The notes: generated by a model not told the origin, from the letters alone. A stretch of DNA of 17,846 nt from Prevotella sp. CAG:891 (GCA_000437675.1 FR901785.1:13518-31363), one strand, 5' to 3'. Shown: positions 6,989-14,445, counted from the stretch's first letter. Numbers and translations are program-made.

Positions 6989-7464
6989 TTATTCAGTTTT
7001 ATTTAAATCGTGCAAAAGTTGTGTCAGTTCGCCTGTGTCGAACCGTCGGTATTGTCGCGGTGTGCAATGATACATTTGTTGAAACACCTTGTAGAACACC
7101 TGCCTTGAGGCAAAGCCTGCCTGCAGGGCAATTTCCTCTACCGTAAAATGGTTGTGTTTTTCGGAACGCAGCATTTTCACGGCATCGGCCAGCCGGAGCG
7201 AATTCATCAGTGCACTGAAGTTGTTACCCGTCACGATGGCTGTGGCCGCCGATATATCGCGGGTTTTGCTGTGGCCGCCGATATATAGCGCGTATTGGTG
7301 TGGAGTTGTTGTGCCAAAGCACCCGCAGTAAAGGAAGGGTCGCGATAGAGTTTTCCTTTGCGTATCAGCTTGAGTGCTTCGACATACAGCATCTGTGCGC
7401 GTTCGGCATTGAAGCGACGTATGTATGCAGGCTGAACATCTGGCTGTTCGGAAAATGAAGACAT
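6989..7464 (-). pseudogene. Short AraC-family regulator, frameshifted by a 29-bp duplication
   Basis: Starting at ATG 7464 (MSSFSEQPDVQ) the frame reads an AraC-type first helix-turn-helix (DPSFTAGALAQQLHTNTRYISAATA) and then shifts and soon ends. The other minus frame supplies the rest: IVTGNNFSALMNSLRLADAVKML and the second helix-turn-helix with FTVEEIALQAGFASRQVFYKVFQQMYHCTPRQYR. The shift is caused by the 19-bp direct repeat at 7239-7257 and 7268-7286 (unit 29 bp). Removing one unit restores a single 148-residue frame reading TRYISAATAIVTGNN across the join. The intact form would be a DNA-binding-only AraC protein of the short kind common in Bacteroidales, with no effector domain. Targets are unknown; cyuA downstream and manA upstream are candidates. 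Confidence 0.85.
7239..7286. repeat. 29-bp tandem duplication (19-bp direct repeats) in the AraC gene
   Basis: GCTGTGGCCGCCGATATAT occurs at 7239-7257 and 7268-7286, separated by 10 bp. The 29-bp unit is not a multiple of three. Slippage across the repeat could delete it again and restore the reading frame. Confidence 0.92.
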
Positions 7465-7499
7465 GTGGCAAACAGAGTTTCTATGGGTTGATCGCAGAA

Positions 7500-7556
7500 G
7501 CCGTAAGGGGAAAAGCGAACCACGCGACACGCGCGGGATACGCTTTTCCGAACGGC
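7500..7556 (-). other. Strong stem-loop between manA and the AraC gene
   Basis: GCCGT (7500-7504) and GGAAAAGCG (7509-7517) pair with CGCTTTTCC (7541-7549) and ACGGC (7552-7556). An inner CGCG-ACA-CGCG hairpin fills the loop. It fills the 118-bp gap after the manA stop codon and has no U-tract, so it may be a terminator or a processing/attenuation structure. Confidence 0.5.
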
Positions 7557-7582
7557 GGAGGAACAGGAGCGTTGACAGCAGG

Positions 7583-8551
7583 TTAGCAGAAGGTTTCGAG
7601 TGCTTTGAAGCCCTGCGTTCCGGGTATAATTTCAACGCCTGTTGTCGTGGCCGGAAACATCACCGTTTGTCCGGCACACAATTTGATTTCGCCTTCGTCG
7701 TAGCGCAACAGTGCTTCGCCTTCGAAGGCAATGAGTATGATGAACGAGTCGATAAACGCATAATCAGCCTTCACCGCTTCGGTCAGTTCGTAAAGGCGCG
7801 TAGTAAACTGTTCGCAGCGCACCAAGGGCGTCAGGCCGTTGGGGCGGAGCGTGTAGTTTGTACGGTATTCGGGATACGCTTTGTAGTCGAGTGCCTCGCG
7901 TGCCTGCGCCACGTGCAGTTCGCGTTTGTTGCCCTGCGAGTCGGTGCGGTCAAAGTCGTAGACGCGGAACGTATCGTTGCTCGACTGCTGAATTTCTACC
8001 AAAAAGTTGCCTGCGCCAATGCTGTGAATGCGTCCGGCCGGAATGAAGAAGCAGTCGCCCGGATGCGTTTCGTGCCGGCTCAGATGGTTCATCAGCGACC
8101 CATCGGCCAGACTTTGCGTGTAGCCATCGGCCGAAAAGTCGGCATTGAATCCCGAGCAAAGCGAAGCACCGGGTTCGGTGCGCACAATATACCACATTTC
8201 GGTTTTACCATAAGGGTGTCCCATGCGCTGTGCCATGGCATCGTCGGGGTGTACCTGAATGCTGAGGTCCTCGGCAGCCGAGATAAACTTAATGAGCAGC
8301 GGAAAGGTGGTTCCGTAACGGCTAAAGTTGCGGTGTCCCACCAATTTAGCTCCGAATTGTTCGATGAGCTGTCCGAGGGTCTTACCCTTGAATTCGCCTT
8401 CACTCACCAGTGTTTCGTTACCGGGAACGCCCGAAATTTCCCAACTCTCGCCCACATTTTTCGGAGCATGGGGCAACTGTTTCAAAGCAGTTACCTCATT
8501 GCCACCCCATATAGTTGTTTTTAGCAAAGCGTTGAATCGTAAAGCCTTCAT
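7583..8551 (-). CDS. manA: Mannose-6-phosphate isomerase, type I (short form)
   Basis: This zinc enzyme interconverts mannose 6-phosphate and fructose 6-phosphate in the cytosol, feeding mannose into glycolysis or supplying GDP-mannose synthesis. The 322-residue length is that of the short Bacillus-type ManA. The cupin shows all four zinc ligands: Q99 and H101 in SIQVHPDD, E118 in GKTEMWY, and H176 in PAGRIHSIG. The active-site arginine is in QQSSNDTFRVYDFDR (188-202). The N-terminus (LLKTTIWGG) and the GESWEIS motif (34-40) are also typical. The gene lies 163 bp after the GIN-domain gene and 118 bp before the AraC remnant, on the same strand, and is probably its own unit or the end of a loose operon. 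Confidence 0.95.
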   Translation of the reverse strand: MKALRFNALLKTTIWGGNEVTALKQLPHAPKNVGESWEISGVPGNETLVSEGEFKGKTLGQLIEQFGAKLVGHRNFSRYGTTFPLLIKFISAAEDLSIQVHPDDAMAQRMGHPYGKTEMWYIVRTEPGASLCSGFNADFSADGYTQSLADGSLMNHLSRHETHPGDCFFIPAGRIHSIGAGNFLVEIQQSSNDTFRVYDFDRTDSQGNKRELHVAQAREALDYKAYPEYRTNYTLRPNGLTPLVRCEQFTTRLYELTEAVKADYAFIDSFIILIAFEGEALLRYDEGEIKLCAGQTVMFPATTTGVEIIPGTQGFKALETFC

Positions 8552-8714
8552 GTTTTTGGTTTGTAATGGTTTGTTGAAGCAGCGTACACATTTTGATTGG
8601 GTTTGCCCGGCTTAACCGACGGATTCAACGCGCCACACCATGAAACCTACGGTATGTGGTTGTTTGTCGAAACACCTTGACAGTTTTTTCGTGCTGCTTT
8701 TTCACAGTTTATTT

Positions 8715-9377
8715 TTATTTTGTCAGCCGGTCGGTATCCACATATCCGGCTCCGTCGAGCGTAATTTGTTGCTTGGCAGCCTTACCGGCCAGCACCATGT
8801 TTCCGGCTCCATTCAGTTCGGCACGCAAGCGTTGGGTATCAATGTTTTCGAGGTTGATACTTCCTGCCCCGTCGAGTGTCACATTCAGTGCCGGCGTTTG
8901 CAGGGCATCGGCATTCACGGCGCCTACCCCGTTCAGTTCAATGGTAACGGGAGTTTGCATCGCCACCGAACCTAAGCGCAAACACTTGCCTCCGTTGAGC
9001 ACAAACTGATTCACCGTGGGTGCATACACATGAACCACTGCCACGTCTTTATTTGTGCGCATAAAATGTGGGTCTACCTCAATTTTCAACACTCCGCCCG
9101 ATGTGGTGCTCACCCGTATATTTTCGAGCAGTTCGTCGGGAGCCAACAAGCGCACACGGCTGTTCGTGCCATGAGGTGTTTGGTGAAAAGACACATCTGC
9201 CAAGCAGTCAATTTCGACTGCGGCAAAAGGAGCCAGCTCCACATTGCGCGCAGCAAACCCCGTGGTGTCGACCGCCTGTTCGGTCAGGAGTTTCACCACA
9301 TCGTTCATATTGGCGTTCTGACAACCCGTACACACAGACAGGACGCAAAGGCCGAGGCCCATCCAAACCTTTTTCAT
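8715..9377 (-). CDS. GIN-domain (DUF2807) probable lipoprotein
   Basis: The 220-residue precursor has a lipoprotein-like signal (MKKVWMGLGLCVLSVCTGC, Cys19 as the likely lipidated residue, although the -3 position is Cys rather than the usual Ala/Ser). The rest is the DUF2807 'head GIN' beta-helix family of Bacteroidota. It has the start FAAVEIDCLADVSFHQ (51-66) and repeated strands with LNGVGAVNA, LDGAGSINL, LNGAGNMVL and LDGAGYVDT spaced about 20 residues, each a rung ending in a Gly-Ala/Val-Gly turn. The family is cell-envelope-located with no proven biochemical role; 'adhesin-like' in database names is inference. It follows the AlkD-like gene by 39 bp and is probably co-transcribed from the promoter at 10078-10085. 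Confidence 0.85.
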   Translation of the reverse strand: MKKVWMGLGLCVLSVCTGCQNANMNDVVKLLTEQAVDTTGFAARNVELAPFAAVEIDCLADVSFHQTPHGTNSRVRLLAPDELLENIRVSTTSGGVLKIEVDPHFMRTNKDVAVVHVYAPTVNQFVLNGGKCLRLGSVAMQTPVTIELNGVGAVNADALQTPALNVTLDGAGSINLENIDTQRLRAELNGAGNMVLAGKAAKQQITLDGAGYVDTDRLTK

Positions 9378-9416
9378 GTTGTAATCTGCTTATTTTTTGT
9401 TAGTGTCAGACCGTTT

Positions 9417-10025
9417 TTATAAGGAATTGAGCAACTCGTCGCCCGCTTTTTCCTGTTCGGTTCCCAAGTCCATGAACTTATACAAGGCCTTCGAGGCAGC
9501 CAGTCGGACCTGCGTATTGCCTTCGACCAGTGCCACTCGCGTCTGATCCAGATATTCCTGTGCATCGCGTTCGTTGGGCACGGCACCCTTCATAAAAAGG
9601 CGGGCCAGCATCAGGTAACCACACAATTGCTTCATGGGTTCCTCGGCAGCAATCCATTCAAATGCTTTTTGCGAGGCCCAATCCGTGTGGCAGAACAAGT
9701 GCATCACGCTGCATTCGGCCTCCTCGGCAAAACGCATTTGCTCCACCCACACCTCGGCCATGTCGGCCTGAAAATCGGCAGCAGGCATCAGCATGCCTGC
9801 CAGCAATCGGCATTCGCGAATGTCCTCTTTCCACAATCGGGCTGCCAGTTCGTAAGTATGGGGCATTTCCTGTGACATTTGTTGCAAACGGGGCAATTCC
9901 ACTCCGAAATTCACTTTATACGTCAAACCTTTTTCGCGCATCGAAGCACTCACGGGTCCGTTCATAACGCCTCGCAGCGACCGCTTGATGTGGCGCACCT
10001 GCTCGGCCAAATCCATATTTTGCAT
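9417..10025 (-). CDS. AlkD-like HEAT-repeat protein (DNA alkylation repair superfamily)
   Basis: The 202-residue, largely helical protein has features of the AlkD family of DNA glycosylases: KVNFGVELPRLQQMSQE (37-53) followed by a Tyr-containing helix and LWKEDIRECRLLAG (64-77). This is the usual LW-x-REerll segment near the active site. Further HEAT-like pairs run to the C-terminus (YLDQTRVALVEGNTQVRLAASKALYKFM). True AlkD proteins excise bulky or cationic alkylated bases using Trp/Asp residues; this protein is shorter (about 230 is usual), so activity is not assured. The start may be M1 or M4 (MDLAEQ). It heads a two-gene unit with the GIN lipoprotein; I see no functional link between the two. 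Confidence 0.72.
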   Translation of the reverse strand: MQNMDLAEQVRHIKRSLRGVMNGPVSASMREKGLTYKVNFGVELPRLQQMSQEMPHTYELAARLWKEDIRECRLLAGMLMPAADFQADMAEVWVEQMRFAEEAECSVMHLFCHTDWASQKAFEWIAAEEPMKQLCGYLMLARLFMKGAVPNERDAQEYLDQTRVALVEGNTQVRLAASKALYKFMDLGTEQEKAGDELLNSL

Positions 10026-10047
10026 AGGTTGATTTCTTTTTTTTCAA

Positions 10048-10070
10048 GGGCTGTTTCTGTTTCGCAGCCC
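10048..10070 (-). other. Stem-loop in the leader of the AlkD-like gene
   Basis: GGGCTG (10048-10053) pairs with CAGCCC (10065-10070) across an 11-nt loop, inside the short leader between the -7 box and ATG 10025. Confidence 0.35.
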
Positions 10071-10077
10071 GACAAGG

Positions 10078-10085
10078 CAAAGTTA
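10078..10085 (-). promoter_or_regulatory. -7 box (TAACTTTG) of the AlkD-like/GIN operon
   Basis: On the minus strand TAACTTTGCC matches TAnnTTTG, about 52 nt before the start codon at 10025. No clean TTTG at -33 is seen. Confidence 0.6.
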
Positions 10086-10101
10086 CATAATTACTTTTGT
10101 T

Positions 10102-10204
10102 GGCAAGTAAGTGTTCAGCATTATTTTTTCATTTGTTTGACAGTGGCACGGCTACGAATTACCGAAACAATGTGAGTGATTACAAAGCTCGGCTCACACT
10201 TGCC
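10102..10204. repeat. Diverged copy of the long inverted-repeat element
   Basis: AAGTAAGTGTTCAGC...ATTTG (10105-10135) matches the arm of the element at 10222-10488 at 27 of 31 positions, then drifts. It is bounded by GGCAAGT (10102-10108) and its inverse ACTTGCC (10198-10204). It abuts the intact element, so two related units lie head to tail. Confidence 0.5.
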
Positions 10205-10221
10205 GCAAAGACATGTTCACT

Positions 10222-10488
10222 TTTGGGGATAAGTAGGTATTCAAAATTATTTTTACATTTGAATTGCGTTATTGTGCCGTAGTTGTTTGTTCTGTGCGAA
10301 TGTCAGTGCAAACCGAATGCAGAGCGACGAGAGCTTGCTCTCAAGAGCTATGCTGAGGTGCAGCCTGACTTGGCGAAGCAGTGGAGCATAGCGGGCTATG
10401 TGACTGAGCACAGAACAAACAACTACGGCACAATAACGCAATTCAAATGTAAAAATAATTTTGAACACCTACTTATAATCGCCCCAAA
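10222..10488. mobile_element. Long inverted repeat, ~75-80-bp arms (MITE-like)
   Basis: The left arm (10222-10297) and right arm (10408-10488) are reverse complements with one substitution and a 4-nt indel near the outer end. The 110-nt centre holds a perfect small palindrome (GAGAGCTTGCTCTC at 10330-10343). The whole 267 bp would fold as a cruciform or, if transcribed, a long double-stranded RNA. It encodes no transposase. An open frame through it (10283-10618, +) depends on the repeat itself. A diverged copy sits next to it at 10102-10204. Confidence 0.78.
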
Positions 10489-10558
10489 TTGCCGCTTGCT
10501 CCACGCTGCATTCAGTTTACACCGATATGAATGTGTTGCCGCTACCCGCCCCTACTTA

Positions 10559-10581
10559 CCTAAAAAATTAAATGTTTTAGG
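10559..10581. other. Stem-loop CCTAAAA/TTTTAGG
   Basis: CCTAAAA (10559-10565) pairs with TTTTAGG (10575-10581), flanked by C-rich and G-rich runs that could extend the stem. Role unknown. Confidence 0.3.
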
Positions 10582-10668
10582 GGGAGGGGAGAAAATTACT
10601 TCCGTAGCCTACGCCTAATCATTAAGTATTTTTAATACCATATCATTAGGTCTTTCAACAATTAACTG

Positions 10669-10676
10669 TAAATTTG
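10669..10676 (+). promoter_or_regulatory. -7 box (TAAATTTG) ahead of a candidate structured RNA
   Basis: TAAATTTGC is a perfect TAnnTTTG match in gene-free DNA; transcription would begin near 10683. No convincing -33 TTTG is seen. Confidence 0.5.
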
Positions 10677-10682
10677 CAGCGC

Positions 10683-10830
10683 AATCAGGATTTTCCTGAG
10701 GAGGAAGTACACTACCTAGGCAATTCGGCTTGATGGTTTTTTTTCCAACATGACTGAAAGTAGTGGGACGGCTGTTTCCTCCTTAAATAAAACTTTTTCA
10801 GTTTATCACTGCGTCCCGTCTTGCAGGAAT
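10683..10830 (+). ncRNA. Candidate structured non-coding RNA
   Basis: Just after the -7 box comes a hairpin TCAGGA-TTT-TCCTGA (10685-10699). Directly abutting it is a long stem: GGAGGAA (10700-10706) with TTCCTCC (10776-10782), CACTAC (10710-10715) with GTAGTG (10760-10765), and a terminal TGATGG/CCAACA pair enclosing T8. GGGACG (10765-10770) can also pair with CGTCCC (10812-10817), giving an alternative fold. No ORF with coding character follows. The long imperfect hairpin recalls 6S-like RNAs, but I cannot assign a family. The 3' end is not defined; no U-tract terminator is visible. Confidence 0.4.
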
Positions 10831-10839
10831 AGTTTCATA

Positions 10840-11820
10840 GGCATCGTTATATCTAATTGAGGCCGGGTGATTCATTATTCTATGTTTAAGATGCGTAAGA
10901 TAAACAACGGGTATACAAGTTTTTACCCCCCCCACGACCCTATTTTTGAATGCAAGGCCAGCGGTCTTGCCAACTCCCTACATTCAATAATTTCTGCGTG
11001 CAACAGAGCAAGTACTCTGTTTCACACACATTTTGCGGCCCTTCACGGATTGGCTGCCTTTTTGCCTTACCCTTTACGATTATAGCAGATTCAAGCCATC
11101 ATTTCACCTCATCTGAGTTCACTTAAAAAGTTGCACACCGGTTCGCAAGGCGCAAAGCCCGGAACTTTAGGTGTTAAACCGCACATTTGGAAAAGTCGTA
11201 GCATAAGCTGCCTCCTGCCGCTCGAGCCAGGTGCTCACAGCACGACCCATATTCTTCCTAACAGGCTTCAATGCCTGTTGCGACACACACAGCCAACTTC
11301 AAAGGAAACGCAACCGAGCCTTACCACCCGGCAAGAAGCTGATGGCATTGTAAATGCGCTGAACAGAACTTAAGCAAAAAGCATTTCAATGACCATATTT
11401 TCTTCCGGTGTATCTTTTACTTTCTGCAGTCATTCAGCTGCGTAGGCTATGTTGCCCTCAGTCGTCATTATCACCTGTCCTGCACAAAGGACGAACAGAA
11501 AAATGAGGCTTTTGTTTTGGTTATCTGTAGCAAACTTTGCAGCATGTCGCCGGAATCGAGTATCAACAAATGTAGAGGTTGCTTTTTAACGTGAACTCTT
11601 TTTTCAAAGTAAATCAAGAGACTATATTGATTGGAACGTGTAAGCCTATACTTCCAATGAACATAGCCTCTTTTTTTAAAAAAACATACGTCCCTGCCTC
11701 GCTTACGCCCCAATTCTTAGAGTAGCAAAATGGTTATACGCTCCGCGCTTAAAAGCAAAATATATTTAAACCACAGATACCTATTTCGGGCACTTACTGC
11801 CCATATTTTTCACCGTTTGG
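10840..11820. other. Gene-free stretch, possibly decayed
   Basis: About 1 kb in which all six frames are broken into short pieces and none reads like a protein family. A run of eight C lies at 10926-10933. I found no tRNA, rRNA fragment, CRISPR repeat or clear terminator. Some minus-strand pieces near 11160-11300 look protein-like but stop repeatedly, so this may be an eroded gene. Confidence 0.4.
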
Positions 11821-11827
11821 CGCGTTG

Positions 11828-11932
11828 AACAAAAATAGCTCCGCGATAGTTGAATTTAGTTCCGAGCTTGTTCAAATTAGTTCCGACCTTGTTGAAATTA
11901 GTTCCGAGCTTGTTAGAATTAGCTTGAAACAA
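11828..11932 (+). repeat. 21-bp tandem repeat (three clear copies plus two degenerate)
   Basis: Clear units begin at 11849, 11870 and 11891 with consensus GTTGAAATTAGTTCCGAGCTT. Degenerate units flank them at 11828 and 11912. The 21-bp unit equals seven codons; in the frame of a possible TTG-started ORF (11825-12064) it reads SSELVQI-SSDLVEI-SSELVRI, a heptad pattern with Leu/Ile/Val in a/d-like positions. Whether this is translated is doubtful: there is no promoter box and the tail of the ORF has no recognisable character. Confidence 0.65.
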
Positions 11933-12050
11933 ATTCGAAGAAACTTGGAACTACTGATAATCAGCACTTTCAAAAAAAGCCCAATGTGGCATTCCGAACA
12001 GCGGTTCCGGCCCGAAACACAAGGAGGGTGCCAGTTTTTCGTTTTAGCAT

Positions 12051-12407
12051 TTGTTACAAATTAAGCAAATTCCGGTTGAAAATGCACTGAAACATGCCTT
12101 TCCGCAACTTACCGACGAAAATTTAATAGACATTGTGGTGAACATGACCGACAATGGCTTGCTGCTGCAAGTAACCGACAATGGACGAGGATACAACCCG
12201 GCCAATGTGCCCCAAACCGGACGCGACACCGGAACCGGACTCCGACTGCTCACCCGCACCATTCACATCCTGAACCAGTATAACCCGACGCAAGCTTGTT
12301 TCGAAATTGAAAACATGCAGGCACCACAAAAGGAAACAAGGATGACGCTGTTCATTCCGCATGGTTATCGCTTCAGCGGTCCTAAGCAAACGACTCTTAA
12401 AAATTAG
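12051..12407 (+). pseudogene. 5'-truncated LytS/YpdA-type sensor histidine kinase remnant
   Basis: Only the C-terminal ATPase portion remains, about 118 residues. It has the N-box IPVENALKHAF (residues 7-17), a G1 box VTDNGRGYN, and a G2-like GTGLRLLTRTIHILN, ending in TRMTLFIPHGY. In full-length members (His_kinase family partnered with LytTR response regulators) this part follows several membrane helices and the phospho-acceptor segment. All of those are missing, and the frame upstream meets a stop codon (TAG) just before 12051. Only a TTG start is available, and no promoter box precedes it. A free ATPase fragment cannot phosphorylate itself, so I call it a remnant. No LytTR regulator is beside it. 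Confidence 0.72.
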
Positions 12408-12476
12408 GCTGATATTGGCCGGAAAACAGACGGTTTTTAACAAATTACATTTCTTTCAAATCATGCTATTTACGTT

Positions 12477-12508
12477 TTGACAAAAAAAACGTGGTTTTCG
12501 TTTGTCAA
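12477..12508. promoter_or_regulatory. Inverted repeat over the -33 region (possible operator)
   Basis: TTGACAAA (12477-12484) and TTTGTCAA (12501-12508) are exact inverse copies 16 bp apart, with a further CG.../...CG pairing inside. The right arm contains the -33 TTTG of the promoter, so a bound dimer would block or aid RNA polymerase. Confidence 0.4.
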
Positions 12509-12532
12509 TACAAGGTGTAAATACTATTTTTG
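12501..12532 (+). promoter_or_regulatory. Full Bacteroidota promoter of the CSD-TPR gene
   Basis: TTTG (12501-12504) and TATTTTTG (12525-12532) are separated by 20 bp, matching the -33/-7 consensus TTTG-N19-21-TAnnTTTG. Transcription would begin near 12539, giving a ~198-nt leader before ATG 12737. Confidence 0.72.
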
Positions 12533-12736
12533 CACAACTTCGTGTAACAGGTATAACCCCAAAGGATTATTCAACGCGAAATTCACACACACCAACTTAT
12601 TAACAAGGCAAGCAGCCGCTGAAAATTACTTCTACTTTTTTCATGCTGCACAGCGTGCAAAGTGGGCTGGCACTGCCTGTACCAAGCCCATACAAAAAAC
12701 ACTGTCAATTCTTTATCTAATTAAAATACAATTATT

Positions 12737-14374
12737 ATGCTGAATTATATCAAAGCTAATTACAGAGCCGGTGATAGCATTGAAATCACAAGTTCTGAAG
12801 GGGTATTCACCGGAAACATTGAATATGTGACCGACAAGTTTATCATTCTGCGTCAACCCAACGGACAGATTTGCGGCATTGCTGCAGCTAATATCACCTC
12901 GTTCACAGCGCAAGCTCCCGCATGGCAGGCACCCGACCATGTGCCAACTACCTTGCTGCCGCTCAGTGAAAACGATACAGAACCCGAAGAAAACGAAATG
13001 GAGGATGAGGAAGCACCCCTTGACAGTGATAACGAAACTCCCGTTGACAACTCGCTCATCAATGAATCGCTCGCTGCTGTAAGTGAACCCAAAGTGGTAG
13101 GACACATAGATTTGGACAAACTGCAAAGAATTGACCCTCGATTTAACCGTAAACGCTACTTCCGCAACGAAGAAAATGCTATCGACGACGATACTGAGGA
13201 TTACACCAACGACACAACGGTTAACAACGGAAAGCGCGCACCTTACGTAACTGCTAAAGGACGCATCACTTACTATAACTCGGAACGCCGCTACGGTTTT
13301 ATTCACGATTATGAAACCGAAAACAGCCTTTACTTCCACATGCAGCAAGTAGCCGACCCTCGACTGTTCGACGAACTGCATAAAGGCACCAAAGTGGCCT
13401 ACAGCATTGACCGCAATACACAAGGATTTGTGGCACGCTGCGTTCACCTTCCCCAATCTTTTACTGACCTTATCAATTTGGCAGAGGATCAATACGATTC
13501 GCGCCATTACAATGTGGCACGCGACCTCGTGCAGCACATTTTGGACGTTGATCCGGAATACAAGCCTGCACGCGACCTCAAGGACGAAATGGCGCAAACC
13601 GCTCAGCCGCAACGCTACGGCAACTACTACCAGCAACCCACGCAATATGCGCCCAACACGCTCTATGCACAAGCTAAAAGAGCATATTTGAACAAAAACT
13701 TTGAAGAGGCCGAATCGCTCTACAAGCAGGCTATCGAAGCCGGAGAAAAGGTGGAAACCTGCGTCAAGGACCTCGTAACTCAGTACGTTTCGGACTATAA
13801 GCAGCAAACTGACCCCGAACTGAAGAAGCAGGCCAAGCAGAAAGCGGTTGATTTCCTGAACAGCCACCGCGACCTCTTGCCCGACACTTTGACGAACAAG
13901 CAGTTCCTTGCCCTGAATTACTATTTGCCGCTGCTCGATTTGAACAAGTTCATCGAATTGGTAGACGAAATCATGGCCGACCAGCAAGTGGCTGCTGTTA
14001 CTTCGCGCCGTGTGTTCTACATTTGGCAAAAGGCCATTGCCTACAACAAACTCGGCTTCATCGACGATGCTCTCGACCTGATTGAAGAGGGTCTGACATT
14101 GGCGCCGTACAACCGTCAGCTCACCAACCTGAAAAATCAGATTCTCAATCCTGAATACGTACAGCCCGGCACTGACTCGCTGGTAAACGATGCCCCTGTT
14201 TCGGCCTCAGCTGAAGCGGAATATGCCAATGAAAATGCGGACGAAACGGAGAAACCTTCAACCTCGGCTACTGACAATGCTGAAGCGGCTGACGAAGAGG
14301 CTGCCGCAACCGACGATTCAACGGGCATTGCCAAACCCGATTCGTGGTGGGAAGAACTGAAAAAACCGCAATAA
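12737..14374 (+). CDS. Multidomain protein: Sm/SH3-like segment, cold-shock-like domain, TPR-like helices
   Basis: The 545-residue protein has no signal peptide or membrane segment. Residues 1-58 (YRAGDSIEITSSEGVFTGNI..., then ...GQICGIAAANITSF) form five predicted beta strands resembling an Sm/Hfq- or SH3-like barrel. Residues 75-165 are acidic and probably disordered. Residues 172-238 read as a cold-shock-like OB fold, with RRYGFIH (185-191) in the RNP1 position, SLYFHM (197-202) in the RNP2 position, and a closing GFVARCVHL strand. Residues 241-285 and 306-345 are TPR-like helix pairs (YNVARDLVQHILDVDPEYKPA; FEEAESLYKQAIEAG), and 425-465 another. The tail (480-545) is acidic, ending SWWEELKKPQ. 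The combination suggests a cytosolic RNA- or nucleic-acid-binding scaffold, but that is inference; I do not recognise a characterised homologue. It is monocistronic, ending at the terminator at 14446. Confidence 0.85.
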   Translation: MLNYIKANYRAGDSIEITSSEGVFTGNIEYVTDKFIILRQPNGQICGIAAANITSFTAQAPAWQAPDHVPTTLLPLSENDTEPEENEMEDEEAPLDSDNETPVDNSLINESLAAVSEPKVVGHIDLDKLQRIDPRFNRKRYFRNEENAIDDDTEDYTNDTTVNNGKRAPYVTAKGRITYYNSERRYGFIHDYETENSLYFHMQQVADPRLFDELHKGTKVAYSIDRNTQGFVARCVHLPQSFTDLINLAEDQYDSRHYNVARDLVQHILDVDPEYKPARDLKDEMAQTAQPQRYGNYYQQPTQYAPNTLYAQAKRAYLNKNFEEAESLYKQAIEAGEKVETCVKDLVTQYVSDYKQQTDPELKKQAKQKAVDFLNSHRDLLPDTLTNKQFLALNYYLPLLDLNKFIELVDEIMADQQVAAVTSRRVFYIWQKAIAYNKLGFIDDALDLIEEGLTLAPYNRQLTNLKNQILNPEYVQPGTDSLVNDAPVSASAEAEYANENADETEKPSTSATDNAEAADEEAAATDDSTGIAKPDSWWEELKKPQ

Positions 14375-14445
14375 ACTGCCGCACACCGGCATTGCGCTGA
14401 CACATACAGCACTTGCTTTCACGGATAAACTTAATCCGTATGCCT

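Noticed and set aside
7463..8524. 353-codon plus-strand ORF opposite manA and the AraC remnant
   Set aside because: manA on the minus strand shows all zinc ligands; the plus translation shows no recognisable motif.
10283..10618. 111-codon plus-strand ORF through the long inverted repeat
   Set aside because: Its sequence is dictated by the two repeat arms and the loop; both strands are open over this element. There is no promoter box, and the C-terminal third has no coding character.
10926..10933. Run of eight C as a possible phase-variation tract
   Set aside because: It lies in gene-free DNA with no ORF of coding character on either side, so there is nothing for slippage to switch.
12713..14029. 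438-codon minus-strand ORF opposite the CSD-TPR gene
   Set aside because: The translation is Val/Phe/Ser-rich, the usual shadow of a Glu/Asn/Lys-rich plus-strand gene. The plus strand has a complete promoter, domains and terminator.
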